Assembly: GCA_963691705.1 (NCBI GenBank)
Contig: OY829540.1
Coordinates: 7,144,001 to 7,208,000, forward strand
Origin: Viola odorata
Lineage: Eukaryota; Streptophyta; Magnoliopsida; Malpighiales; Violaceae
DNA: 64,000 bases
Direction of reading: 5' to 3'
Part shown: in pieces, positions 36,863 to 49,440 of the stretch
Layout of the letters: each line of letters opens with the position of its first letter
Numbering within the stretch: position 1 is the stretch's first letter
Program-made: the position numbers and the translations under genes
The notes under the pieces: model-generated
Seen by the model: only the letters and a program-made list of their open reading frames with translations
Database searches by the model: none
Told to the model about the DNA's origin: nothing

Positions 36863-39800
36863 AGCCAAGGAATTTTCCTGTTTGAAATGCGAACATGCAT
36901 TTCCTGGGATTTAATTTCATTCCGAATTTCTACATTATCCCAAATACTTCTTCAAGGTCTCTCAGATGCGCCTCGAAATTCCTGCTTTTCACCAGCATAT
37001 CATCAACATATACCTCCAAATTTTTCCCAATTAACGGCTCAAAAATCTTATTGGCCGTTCTTTGGAATGTTGCACCGGCATTCTTCAAACCAAACGGCAT
37101 AGCCCGATAGCAATAGGTGGCCTTTGGCGTGATGAAAGCCATTTTCTCTTCATCTTCAACCGCCATCGGTATTTGATGATATCCAGAATTGGCATCAAGC
37201 GAACTCAGATACTCATATCCAGCTGTTTGATCCACCAATTGCTCTATTCGCGGCAACGGATAACAATCTTTGGGGCACGCCTCATTCAGATCGGTAAAAT
37301 CAATGCACATTCTCCAATCCCCGTTTGGCTTTCTTACCACAACTGGATTAGCTAACCATGGCGGATATTGGACCTCTCTGATGAAGTTAGCCTTTAGCAG
37401 CTTGTCTACTTCCTTCTCAATCGCATCTGCTTTTTCTTTAGAGAAGGCTCGCCGTTTCTGCTGAACCGGTTTAGCATTCGGATAGAAGTTCAATCGGTGC
37501 TCTGCCGTTTCCCTCGAAATGCCCGGTATGTCCGACGGGACCCAGGCGAATTCTCCTTTACACTTGTTTAATAGAAGCGAAAGCTGGTCACATTCCACTT
37601 TGCTCAGTTTCTCGCTTATCAGAAAATGCTCAGTGGGAAGATCGGCCACCGATACTTGGACCATTTTCTCCAGTGGCTGAGTACGCTGCTCTTCATCATT
37701 TTCCAACGAATCGTCAGCTATGCAAACATAACGGTCACAACGGCCATCGACCATCGTTATGTAGCATTCGGCAGCTACCTTCTGATCTCCTCGGATTGTA
37801 ACGACGCCATCCCACGAAGGATACTTCATTTTCAAATGCCTTTGAGATATTACTACTCCAAAAACATTTAAAAACGGACGTCCCAGAATCACATTATATG
37901 GCAGATTTAAATCTACCACCATAAATAGCTGCTGTTCCTTTCTCCGGGAGCCATCTTCCATAAAAAAGATTGACAAGAAGGTTATGCCTACAACAGGAAT
38001 GGGAACACCATTTACCCCAATAATCGGCCGCTGGCAAGACTTCAAATCCGGCTTTGACCCTTGCAAACGGTTAAAAGCGTTGGAAGAAATGAGGTTCACA
38101 GCACTTCCGTTGTCTACCAGAGTTCTCCTGACTCCGTTATTGTGAATAACGGTTGTTACCACTAATGCTTCGTTTTGAGGATACGTGACTCCGATCTCAT
38201 CCTCTTCCGAAAATGTTATGGCCATTCGGTCCAGCTCCGATAGACCTGCGTGTTCCACAACGGGATCACTCCGTTTCCTCTTTTCCCCAATCGGTGAATC
38301 TTCCGATTCCAATCGTTGGGCTCCTTCTGCTATCAAGTTTACCATGTGGAACTCATTGAAAGAGGTTGTCAACACCTCCTTTCTTCTGTCTCCCTGTGCA
38401 CTGGTTCCGGCTGTGTTGGGATCGGCTGCCGTTTCTCTCCTGTTGCCTGTAGCCCGATCTTCCATGGTCTTATTTCGGGCTTTGGCCGCAAATTCACCCA
38501 AATAACCTTCTTCAATTAACTTCTCAATGGCCTTTTTCAAAGCGAAGCAATTCTCAGTGTCATGTCCTTTTGCTTTATGGAAACGACAATAAGAATCCTT
38601 ATGCGGCCCCAGAACGGCACCAGGTTTTCGCTTGGGATACTGAATCGGCAGTCTCCGCTCTTCTATGATGGCAAAGATTTCGGCCACCGACTTGGATAGT
38701 TGCAAAGTAGAGAAATCTGAGAAATGATCCGCCTGTCGGCCTCCAGCCGTTTGCTTCTTTTCCCCTTGCTTGCGGATAGTCGTTTCCTTTCTAGGAAGAT
38801 CAGACTCCTCCCGTTTCTTCCGCTGGAAATCTGCTTCTTCCATCCTTGCGTATTTATCCACCTCGATCCGCAAGAGGTCTAAGGTCTTTGGTGTGCTCGC
38901 AATTAGGGCATTTTCCAACTCCCGATATCTGCAGTTCCTTCTCAAAGCCTCTGCTGCAAAGTTGGGTGCAACATCAGGCAGAGCCGCCAGCTCAGCATTG
39001 AATCTAGCGACATATGTCGTTAAGGATTCCCCTGACTTTCGCACCATATCGAACAGAATCGCTGGAGACTTTTCCACAGGAATACATGAACTGAATCGGT
39101 TAATGAAAACCTTTGCAAGTTGTTCAAAACAATCAATGGATCCAGCCGGTAACTTCTCAAACCAAGTATTGGCGATCCCTTTCAGAGTCATCACAAATAT
39201 TTGGCACAACGCCTCATCTTTTCTAGTAAAAAACTTAACATATTTCTTTACTAAACTTACATGAACCGTTGGATCTGTTGTCCCAAGGTAGGAATCGGTT
39301 GGCAGCTTGACATGCCTGCTTACTCGATGCTTCCTAACCCGAAAGGTTAAAGGATTCTTTGGATCATCATCTTGCTCCGCGCGAGCAGGTACGGGTACAG
39401 AGCCTCTGGATGGATTCCGATCAGCTCTCCCGTGATCTCTTTCTAGTACTGGTCGATCTATTGATCTTTCTCGGCCTCTTCTTATTTCAGATCTTCTTTC
39501 TAATGAGCGCCTCTGGCTCCTTCTTGGGTTGTGCTGGACTGCCCGGCTGCTGACCTCCTCCATGTTGTCCAAATATCCCTCCCTCCTGGGTGGATTTTCA
39601 TTTTGACGGCCAAGCCGAGGTTCGTTCGAAGGATTCCCCTGTATAGCTGGTTGGCTAATAGGCCGATGGGCAGATCTGGCCATCTGGAACGCAAGCGACT
39701 GTGGCACTAAAGATGGTGCTACCCTGGGCTGCTCCTGGATCTGCTGAGGAATGACATGTTGGTGGACAGGCTGAGGGATCCCTCCTATAAATGTTTGCAT

Positions 39801-40049
39801 CATCATGTCTATCCTTCGATGCAAGGCCGCTAACTTATGCATGACTACTGGTGGAGTGACTACTGCTGTAGACGGTCCAGGTTGTGGAGTACTGGGAATC
39901 AATACTTCCGGAATTTCTGGGAAATTAAGTCGGCGAGCTGTAGCGTTCATCTCTACACGGGAAGATGAAAATTGAGGGGGTGGTGTCTCGTGTTGACCAG
40001 CAGCACCACTGGTAGGTTGATTCGATTGAAAGTTTGGGTCGGATGCCAT
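36863..40049 (-). pseudogene. gag-pol: Tat element gag-protease-RT with a stop in RT, cut by the nested element
   Basis: Open from ATG 40049 (MASDPNFQSNQPTSG) to TAG at 36932-36930, 1,039 residues. Order: Pro/Gln-rich N-terminus, gag domain (about 265-420; FVMTLKGIANTWFEKL, RFNAELAALPDVAP), a zinc-knuckle-like YCRFHKAKGHDTENC, protease (LVDNGSAVNLI, VILGRPFLNVFG), and RT with FTDLNEACPKDCYPLP, MPFGLKNAGATFQR and YVDDMLVKS. After the TAG the frame continues to 36863 with RT-like sequence (FGMKLNP, FLGYV), so TAG is a nonsense change and not the natural end. The nested element then splits RT in its thumb region. Not functional as it stands. Confidence 0.93.
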
Positions 40050-40127
40050 TTCTGAGAATAAAACCCCAAAAATATAGAGAAAGAAGAGCTTTGAATTTCA
40101 AGGTTGGCTTACTTAAAATTTCAAAAA

Positions 40128-40145
40128 CTCTCAATGAAAGCACCA
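40128..40145 (-). other. Primer-binding site of the Tat element
   Basis: On the - strand, two bases after the 5' LTR, the sequence TGGTGCTTTCATTGAGAG starts with the TGG expected from pairing to a tRNA CCA end. I did not identify which tRNA it matches. Confidence 0.65.
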
Positions 40146-40664
40146 AATGATAATCCGTGGAACGGGGTGAGGGTCTTTCTGTCAAATGGCATGCCAAGGT
40201 GTGGTGGTTGGAGCTCCTTGAGACGTCCTGAGTGACCTGCAAAGCGCCGGAGGTGGACTCCGGCGTAGAAGCTCCGATGGCAAAGTCAGTGTTTGGTTTT
40301 AGTGAGATAGTCTAATCAAGTGAATCAATTAGCTCGTCTCCCTTGGCTTGCCCTCAACATTCCCCTCTTTTGCCTTTAATATGGCTTGAGTGGAAACTTT
40401 TAGGCTTGTTCCCCACCTTTATGTTGGTGGAGACATAAAGTATAGTAAATAACATATAAAGGTGTGCTAGTGCCATTGGAGGAATAAATATTCCTTTTGT
40501 TTAGCACGCTTGTATTGACTGAGTGGAGACATTAGATGCTGTCCCCCACGCGTGGCTTTGACCACTAGTCATATAGTTCTTATATTTAACTTATCTTTAT
40601 TTGGAGTTTACCGTTTACCTCATATCAACACAGAGCCGTTTGTGTAAGAATCGGCAAGGGACCG

Positions 40665-40672
40665 TTTATATA
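40665..40672 (-). promoter_or_regulatory. TATA box of the Tat element
   Basis: TATATAAA on the - strand, within GATCCTATATAAACGG. It lies about 150 bp downstream of the last 28-bp U3 subrepeat and about 520 bp before the LTR end. Confidence 0.6.
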
Positions 40673-40817
40673 GGATCGGCCATGTGCTATTTGAAGGTTG
40701 ACTTGGTCAATGTGCCGATCCGTTATTGGGCGACCTGGCAGTAGAATCAGCAATGTGCCGTTATGTCACAATCGGGCTGGTATTGACCTTTGATCACTTA
40801 TTTTCGATTGACTCAGT

Positions 40818-40929
40818 CAATCGGTCACACGCCGTTTTGCCCGCACAATCGGTCATGAGCCGATTTGTCTGCACAATCGGTCATGAGCCGTTTTGACTGT
40901 ATAATCGGTCATGTGCCGATTTGACTTGG
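40818..40929 (-). repeat. 28-bp tandem subrepeats in U3 (5' LTR copy)
   Basis: Four 28-bp units. On the transcribed strand each holds AAACGGC or AAATCGGC, followed by NNATGACCGATT-like sequence. Units 1 and 3 carry AACGG and units 2 and 4 carry ATCGG. Their place upstream of the TATA box suggests an enhancer. AACGG is the core of the MYB3R-bound MSA element, but the match is only to the core. Confidence 0.85.
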
Positions 40930-40996
40930 TCAACGATACTTGTGAAGGTGCAATGCCCATTATACCCTTATGATAATTTTATGTATTATCAATCAT

Positions 40997-41528
40997 AACA
41001 TCTGAGCTCATAAAATCACAACAACTGAGCTCTAGCAGATGCGAGCAGAAACTAATGTGGCGAAGAAGATGCCGAATCTTGTAAGTTCATCTTTACTTTT
41101 GTTGTTGTTGATAATCTGTTCATCTCTACTTCCCCTAATTATTGAGCATCATACCCATTTTTTTCCTTTTTTAGATTTCTCTTTGTCGTCAACTTCTTCT
41201 TGTTTGATGGAATTTTGTTTCAAACAATCATTCTCCACATAAAACACTTATTCTATATACATGAACAGATCAAGCACTTGTATCCTATCTTACAGGCTAC
41301 TAGAAATCCAATCCAAATCCAATTTAATCAAATATTACAACTCTTATACTCTACCACCACAGATTTCTAGCTGAAACCACTGATATGTATACTCTCGTAC
41401 AATGCAGTAATTTTACTAAACATACCTAGATACTAGTATATATATATGAATCAACGGTGCGAGAGGGGTTGGGCAATCATGCCCACCTCACAAATCAATA
41501 CACCAATTAATCAGAATGCAGAGATTCA
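40997..41528. other. Spacer right of the Tat element
   Basis: AT-rich. The part near 41,528 is probably the 3' UTR of the polygalacturonase. No other feature seen. Confidence 0.6.
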
Positions 41529-44500
41529 TCAGCATGAATCATGATCATATTGCAATCTGTTGCTTGATGGCTTGCCGATCTGTAAGCAGTCGATTGGAGG
41601 GACTGTGGGAGTGTTTAGCTCCCCAAATGCCTGCCAGCAGAGTGGGTTGTAGAGGTGGTACCTTTCTTGTACTGGTTTCAGCTCTATTGTGGTTAGCTGT
41701 AAGTCTGTACACGGTAATGCATCGCTGCAGGCAAAATGTACCGGTTTTACTGTGTATGTCCCCCGTATTCTTTCATAAGTGATTCCTGATAGAGATACTG
41801 CTGATGATTGGTTTTTGCATTGCGTTTTGTCGCAGTAGAATTGGTCAATCACGATAGGAAATTGGACCTCAGAAACTTGGATGTTTGAGAATAGCACACC
41901 CTGAACAGAGCCTGATCCACCCTGCAGATATGTAAGGAGAGTGTCAGTAAATAGGTTGAGTTGGAGAAACTAGTTTAGGTTACAGGGATTTGAGAACTGT
42001 ACAAATAGACTTCTTCCTTTTATTAGTTTAGAGCTTTGACTCGTGAATTTTCAGTTCTTGTGCATGCAAAAAATGACTTCTTGAACTGATTTGAAAAAAA
42101 AGAAAAAGAATTGTTTCAAAGTTTTGACTAGAAATCATCTACACGTTTTCAATCTTCTAAGCTTTGTCAATCTTTACCACTATGTAAAAAGTGCACGAAG
42201 GCTTGAATTGATCAGAAAATCAGATGTAGATATTTAAGATGAATCATGCTACTGGTGTTCAAACATAAAGCTATGTGCAATACTTAATATATTATACTCA
42301 TTTATTCTCTTTTTTTGGAACAATATATTCATTTATTCTAGTGCTTGTTTTTGGATTGTTTTGGTTGCAAAAGCCCCAAAACTCAACTATTTTTTTTGTT
42401 TCCACTTCTTTTGGTGCTTTAGATTTGATTGGTGGGAAAAACAGTTAACCAAACTTAAACTATATAGATTTAATAAGTTCAGATTGCATGTAGCATGAAT
42501 ACCTGCCACGTCTTAATTCTGACACCAGTCATTGTATTGTGCATAAAGACATCTCGAACAGTGATGTTTGAGACACAGGCTTTGGTGTTATCCTTTCCCA
42601 GACTTCCAATGCTGATTCCATGCCCCGGTCCACAATTCACATCGCGTATGTACACATTAGAGCTTCCAGTTTGGATAGAAATACAATCATCACCTGCATA
42701 GATCATGACATTTTAATACCTTGTTTCAGCATTTATATGATATATGGCCTCCTATGTTCTTTATCTATTCCATAATAATCGGTGGAAGGAGGTTAATTCT
42801 GTGTCTTGCTTGAATCTGTATTATGCTATGGATGAGATTTTGGCTTATTATGAGTGCAATAACTTCTTTGTTTAAAGAACTTGTTTTTTTTTCACTAACG
42901 AGCCTGGTCTACTACTGATTGTTTTGTGATGTTAAATCTCGTCAGCCATTATCTTCAAGAAGTAGACAATTAGAATAGTGGACAAAAGCAGTAGTTATAG
43001 TTGTTAATAAAGACAGAAAAAGTTGGGGGTAATGCAACAAAATGTGTTCTATGTTGTGTGTGGGTTAGCCTAATCTATAATGGCTGCCCAATGATTCTTC
43101 ATGGAAGGACACGCTTCAAAAAATTGATGTTGTTGGTTGCCACCAATAAAACAACCTGTGGCTACTGAAGCTCTGGAAATAAATTAGCTAGAAGGATAAG
43201 ATTTTTTTCTGTTTTTTAAAAGAATTCTAATACTCTCTTTTGACTTATATCAGAATCCTATCTGGAATTTCTAAAGTATATGGCCTATTCTGGCTGTAAT
43301 TATAACAGTAATATGGCATTTTACACGTTATTTTTCCTGTTGATTTCGTAACCTCCATTCTGAGCCGACAGTTCTTTTTTGCTTGTTTCTAGGGATTCAA
43401 TTTCAACCTATGGACCACAGTATCTAACTGCACATGGTTTGGAAAAATTATCTGTAAGCAATAGAATTACCGCAAGCAAGATCACTGGTGTGAATTAACA
43501 CATTTTTGGAGTTCTGAAGGTGGATTCCATCTGTATTTGGACTGTCACCAGGGGATGAGACTTTGATATTGTGCACCACGACTCCAATGCAGTTGTCAAA
43601 CTTGAGGTGGCATTGGGGGCTGTTTTGAATTGTTATGCCCGTGACTGTGACATTCAAACTTCCATAGAATCGCAGTGCCTGTGAAAAGAATGCACGTTGT
43701 CAATCTTGTTATCATATTGCGTTGGTCATGAATCATGAAATAAAATCTATGTATTTTTGCAGCTGTACTTACAGTTGGTTTGATGCCTTTCATTTTCGCA
43801 CTGAGTTCACTTCTTATCTGCCGCACAATTTGTAAGATGAACATGATCAGATCAGATGCAGATAATACCTACGGTAATTGAAGGGGAAGATTTTAAACTT
43901 CATGGCAATTACCGGCATTGGAGGGTGTTCTTGTATTGTGTTGTTTAGTGGGATAATGAGTTTTGTTAATTCATCTTCAGGGTCATCAAATAGGTGGTCT
44001 TGCCACCAAACTGAACCACTGCCTTCAATGGTACCATTTCCCTGAATTGTAATTCCTACTAGCTTTGTGAATTCAAGCCACTGGAAGAGACCTTTACCCC
44101 AAGCGGAATTGGTTGGAGCAACAATTGTGCCATCCAGCTGAGAAGAATTTAATCACATGAGTATGATTCATTACTACTCCCAGACTTATTACTGAGTATA
44201 TAATCAAGAATAGATACAAGCTTAGCATGCTTGACATACCTGAAATACAATGTTTGCTTCACAGGACGGGCCAGAGAAAGAAATAGGTCCAACTAGGAAC
44301 ACATATTCTGCTGGAACCAGCATTGTTGAGGCTGCCACTTTGCACGCTTGTGCCCATGCTGCTTGGAATGCCTGCATTATGCCGTAATACCATACATTAC
44401 TAACCTTTCTTTTCTTTTCCATCTTTAATTATCTTTTATTAAGAAAATACTCTTTCAAGCAACAATAAGCATATTTAAAGAATTATGGTTGTTGGTAGTT

Positions 44501-45494
44501 TGTAGTAACTGTACGCAATTATTGCCAGAATCGTGACCTAACTGTTGCCTAGAGTTGCTTTCTTTTGTGGTCCCTATTGCAGTAGTTCTGTCGTCTTTTT
44601 CTATGTAGTATTGTTTTACGTTTTGCTGCTTGTTTTCTGCCTAGAATCTATACTATTAATATGAGGGGGAAACTAAGAGTGGTGCATATCATTTTCCGTG
44701 AAGCTAATTTACTGATGTGTGGCCCTAGTCTTTTTAAAACTACCTTTTCTGTTAGGTCGAAATTAAAGTCTTCCACATTTTGGTGCATAAGAATTACTCT
44801 GCATTATCAAAACGGACATTAACTTTTTGTGACCATGACGCTCTATGGATTAAATGGAAAATGAAAAAAAGATAGGGCATGTTGTCAAGGACCACATTGG
44901 TTGTAAAGTGCACTAAATTTTGCTACCTGTAAAATCATTCTATTAAGAAAAATCATGAATTGTTGTTCAAAGTTTTTGATTGCGGCTGTCTTGGATTATT
45001 TGTAGGCCTAAATTTTAGTTGTGTAATTCGTATGCACGCATGAATAATTGTTTTGCACTTTTTGTAAACGGATTAAAATATTGAAATAATAAATTCTAAG
45101 TTGAAGTAACCTTTGCGTCATCAGTTTTTCCATCACCCTTGGCACCAAAATCAACCACGTTAAAGCCGGCAGCAGAATTACTCTGTGTAGGGGTGGATGG
45201 TGGCTCTACCTTGGGTGGTTTTTGAGGCGGAGTGTCTCCTTGTGGTGGTGTTGGAGCTGGAGAAGGTGAAATTGGAGTTTTATGCGATGGTGGTTTCGCC
45301 TTTGATCCTCCATTATGGTGGTGGTAAGTGCTGCCATGACTTTTTCCTTTCTTTCTGGACATAGAAGTTGATATAGCTCTGTTGTGCCTCCTATGTTTTC
45401 CTCTTCTCGCAATGCAGGTATCGAAACTTGAACACCAGACTACTAAAGCAATGAAGAGGATGATTGTAAGTTTCCTGCTACTAAAACCACTCAT
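41529..45494 (-). CDS. Polygalacturonase with a long Pro-rich N-terminus (PGX3-like)
   Basis: Glycoside hydrolase family 28, cleaves homogalacturonan in the cell wall. Seven exons: 45494-45111, 44371-44240, 44137-43913, 43817-43773, 43678-43471, 42693-42503 and 41921-41529, giving 525 residues. Signal peptide-like start ([15 protein letters not shown]), then a basic and His/Pro-rich stretch (about 30-115) before [18 protein letters not shown]28 motifs are all present: [30 protein letters not shown] and RIKTW. The Arg/His-rich and Pro-rich N-terminus recalls Arabidopsis PGX3 (At1g48100); orthology not tested. Confidence 0.94.
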
Positions 45495-45596
45495 TTTTTT
45501 AATTACTTGTATTTGTGGCTGAAAAGAGAACTAGAACACAAATGTGCGTTTGATTTTGTGTTTGTATCTTTTTTGAGGGGGAGTTATACTTTGTGG

Positions 45597-45603
45597 TTAT
45601 ATA
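45597..45603 (-). promoter_or_regulatory. TATA box of the PGX3-like gene
   Basis: CTATATAAC on the - strand, about 105 bp upstream of the ATG at 45494. Sequence and spacing fit a plant core promoter. Confidence 0.55.
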
Positions 45604-46942
45604 GGCTGGGTGCCCAAAACTTATGAGAAACTATAGCATACACCAGTGCAGGATTGTTTTTTGTTTTTTCTTGATAATGCTAGGTATTAATGGTCATTCT
45701 CCCTCTTATTTAAATTTTTAAATTTTTTTTGAGCTTTCATTAATTATCATCTTTTCCTTTCTGTGAATTTTGGTTGGGACTACTACTACCCTACATAAGA
45801 GTCTTTACACCATATGCCAATTTATGCTCCCTACCAGTCTAGGACCATGTGACTCTCACAATTGTTTGTGCAAATATACCCTTCATCAGTTATCATCAAT
45901 TCATGCCAACCTAGCTATAACAGGGGCAAAAATGACTGCTGCAAAGCCTAATCGGACATCAAATTCTATAATGTTTAACCCTATTCTTCTGGCTCTACTA
46001 GACCTGCATTTGAATAAATTGCCTATCCCTAGGCTGGTTGTTTACATGGGCTAGGTCTAGAAAGCAGGTTTTGTGTACATATATGAATGAGTGCTTTAAC
46101 TATTGAATAGTGTTTCAGGGACGTCATAACTCTACTGAAGACACTCATTCGTATATATACACAACTCTTCGTTTTCACAGAAATCTTTTTATATTTTCGT
46201 ATTTTCTTTCACCACGCCTGATTTTGATTGACAAAGGAAATGGCTAAGTAATGTGTGGCTATGCACACCTTTGAGGCTAACAACATTATGGATTATTATA
46301 TGAAGAAGGATCACACAAAAACTATACAGTGTTCTTTCTTATCTTCAAAGGAATTTCAATTAAATGCTTTGCACGAAATGGTACTCCTGGTCTCCTATCA
46401 TGCATCGTATTTACTTGCACCAATTGCATGCTCTAATTGCATTAAAACCCTACATGACAACATTGTTACCCTAAATGTATCAGACGTTTCTAAAAAGGAG
46501 ATTTTTCACCTATGTAAATTACGGAGAGACCTTAACTTAACTTCATCATCGGAGTATTTACATACGATAAATCCCTATACCTATAGCATGTGGCATGTAC
46601 TATTCTAGCCAACAACAGGACACGTGTAAACATTTCTCTCTTTCCTATACCTGTCAAACTTGTATTTTCCATTCTCAATCTCCTTTTTGGTCTTTCATAT
46701 AAACATTTTTTATGATTCTAAATTGCAAAATATATATATATGAAAATTGTTATAGCGAGCAAGCCAAAACGGCACACGTGATTGGGGTCTACAAAGAGTG
46801 GAAGGGGCACTGATTATAACAGCTCCATTGTAGTCACATGCAACCATATCACGGGCTAGAGTTTTATTCCTTGTCCTTCTTCAAATCTTGATTTTCTTGA
46901 ACAGTATTACATTCTACACCATAGGCCAGTATAGATCGATCT

Positions 46943-46960
46943 CCCCCCCCCCCCCCCCCC
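46943..46960. repeat. Poly-C tract
   Basis: Eighteen consecutive C residues. Such runs are unstable and are common assembly error points. Confidence 0.9.
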
Positions 46961-47535
46961 AATCATAACACATCCTCTCTTTTTCTCTTATTATTTTCCC
47001 CCTTTTTTTGTGAATTATAATTCCAATTTCCCAATAAAAAAAAACACCCAGACAGAAAAAGACAGTAGAGAGCTAAAAACAACATTTGTAGTTAACTGAA
47101 AACTAACTGGTTGAAGAAAGATAACAGATGGGCTCACTCACCTGGGTTTAGTTTTACGCGCCCGGGTCACCAGTAAGCGGTAGATTTAATTTTTTTCCTG
47201 TTATTGATATGTTGATGTTTTCTTGAAAACGTAAATTGTTTCTAATAAGAAACTTTTTGAAGATCGAACCAACGGACCTTTCGGTTAAGGACGAGAACAC
47301 CAAAATCTTGCATCAGCCACGGCCATGGCCACCCATGTCTTTTTCTCGTTTGACAGGAGCACAGACTACTTACACAAAGGGCATAGGGCATGCCATTCCA
47401 AATTGAAACCAGTACTTTGCAGAAACTAAACATGGGAAACCTCCAAATGAGCCCATGGTTTTTGGTCTATCATGAACTCCAAATAATTGAAAAGAAATGC
47501 TCGAAGTAATTACCATTGATTTAGTACGAAATGTT

Positions 47536-47693
47536 TGCTTTTCTTAGCGTCAAGTCAGTTCTTACAAGAAAAGAGACATCACAGGATTAGAAACGTGTCA
47601 TAAAGAGTATCTACATTGCTTTTCTTGGTGTCAAGTCAGTTCTTACAAGAGACATCACAGGATTAGAAGCATGTGTCATAAAGAGTATCTACG
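47536..47693. repeat. Imperfect tandem duplication of about 80 bp
   Basis: Two direct copies starting TGCTTTTCTT at 47536 and 47617. They share TCAAGTCAGTTCTTACAAG, GACATCACAGGATTAGAA and GTCATAAAGAGTATCTAC, with a few substitutions and small indels. Confidence 0.85.
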
Positions 47694-49240
47694 TTTTCGC
47701 AAGTACCTTTTGCATCAACATATCACACGACTTCGCTAGTCGAGTGATAGTGTTTGTGTATGTAAGATTCGTCACTAATTATATTCACCGCTGATCATTG
47801 CTTCCAGCGGTATTAATAAATAGTTGGCATGAGTATTTCAATATTGTCATGTTTGCTAAATAAGAAATTTAAGATTCGATTTTAGCACTCACGCCAATCC
47901 CTCTTTGTATTAGTAATGGATGTCTTGTTGAAATTGCAAAAGCTGCAATTCTGTCATTGTGTACATTTCTTTCAGTGAACAATACGGCACAAAATCTATT
48001 CCCATCTATGAAGCCAAAATTCATTATTGAAATAAATAAATATTAAATCTTCAATATTTTTGACCAAACGATATCAATTTGCTTCTCTTGAACGTAGTTA
48101 CTATGTAATGCATCTATAGTTTATTCAAATCAATAATTAGTAGCACACGGAGCAGTAACACAATTTAACCATATTTAATCATATGTTTTGACATTTATTT
48201 CAAAATAGTTTTAAAATTTATTTGATTTCTTCTCAAAAGATCTTAAATTTTACTGACGTAAAATTTTAAAAAAAATTACATAAAAACTTTTTAATTTATT
48301 TATATTCCATGTATTAAAATATTTTTATGAAAAAGTCAAACAAGTTTAAACGCAATCATAAAATTTAGTATAATTAACGAGCGTGGGTTTCAAATTGAAT
48401 AAATTGCAAACTTGGAGCGTGATCCAAAGTATAAATACATTTTGGTTTTTATAGTTTTTTTCTTAAAAAAATAAGTAAATAGTATTGATATTAATACTTT
48501 CTCCGTCTTTAAATAAATAACGTCCAAGTCATTTTTATGAAAATTAAGAAAATGATTGGTTCATATTTTCAATATATATTTAGTATCAAGTTGACATATT
48601 GTACTTACATAATAATAATTTTATTCGAGTAGTATCAAGTTCGAACAAATTTTTTTAGTGTAATTTTGTTTTATTTTATAGGTTTAAATTTGAGACGTAA
48701 GTTAAGCAAGTTTTTTACCGCTCCACCAACTTAATATTGGCACATGATGATATTATACCTTTTCTGTTTACATTTTCTTTTTGTGGAAAAAAATGGTTGA
48801 TTCTTTATAAGGTTCCAACATTATTGGAAAAACACTACTATTTGTATCTTCTTTCTTTCTTTTCTATTTGTAAACAAAGATGTTTACATGATGATACATT
48901 TGGAACTTGGATTTAGTACTTTCTTAGATATTCTTGGTCTTGCTTGAGTAGCTTTTGTTTGTTTTTCAGTGGATTTTAAAAACATAAATTTGGGGAAGAA
49001 AGCACTTATAAATTTCTTTTTCTGTAAATTAAATTAAATTTAAATTTAAGTTCGAGTCTTTATCAGTATTTTATCACCGTAGAAACACTTACAAATTACA
49101 AGCAACCAAAGCATGCCCGGGTTGAGTTTTAGGTGATTTGGTAGTTGAACTTCGAGATAAGAGGGGCCTCGATTGAGCCTAAAAGTTGTGAACTTAGATG
49201 AGTCTGGCCGAATTTCAACCTAGCTTTTCTCAGCCAGGGC

Positions 49241-49405
49241 TAGGGGTGTATAAGAACCGGGCAAGCCCAGAACTACTGGATTTTGATTCGGACCGGATCG
49301 GTTTTTTTTTTTTACCCAGATCGGAGTGGACCGTATAGTTCCGGTTCGGTCTGGTTCTCCAACCTTCAAAATTCGAGAACCATCCCGGAGAATCGGTAGA
49401 ACCGG

Positions 49406-49440
<35 letters not shown>

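Larger units (their letters stand above)
40148..40991 (-). repeat. 5' LTR of the Tat element
   Basis: 844 bp, identical in length to the 3' LTR. Read on the - strand, U3 carries the 28-bp subrepeats and then a TATA box. Confidence 0.97.
22506..40996 (-). mobile_element. Tat-lineage Ty3 LTR retrotransposon with its 5-bp target duplication
   Basis: Element 22511-40991, flanked by ATCAT at 22506-22510 and 40992-40996. The 844-bp LTRs begin TGATAAT and end ATTATCA and differ at about five positions. Genes run on the - strand, so the 5' LTR is the right-hand one. Without the nested insertion the element is about 11.3 kb. Order (5' to 3'): gag-protease-RT, RNase H, a second archaeal-type RNase H, integrase, an 18-bp minisatellite and an opposite-strand spliced ORF. 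The YVDDMLVKS RT motif, the second RNase H and the extra antisense ORF fit the Tat clade. A stop codon in RT and the nested element at 29694-36857 disable this copy. Confidence 0.95.
45604..49240. other. Long intergenic stretch, no gene seen
   Basis: AT-rich. Contains an 18-bp C run at 46943-46960 and a short tandem duplication (47536-47693). Short frames at about 45,770-46,050 and 46,255-46,600 have no recognisable family or splice context. A CTCCGTCTTTAAATAAATAACG block near 48,500 looks like a worn MITE end but no partner end was found. Confidence 0.55.

Noticed and set aside
22511..40991. Two separate segmental duplications as the cause of the long direct repeats
   Set aside because: TG..CA ends, primer-binding sites and exact 5-bp duplications at both levels show nested LTR retrotransposons.
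46020..46040. ATCCCTAGGCTGG, a half match to the 18-bp palindrome
   Set aside because: Only one arm is present; expected by chance at this length.
47255..47300. Reverse-strand GGTTCGATC resembling a tRNA T-arm
   Set aside because: No acceptor stem or anticodon arm around it.
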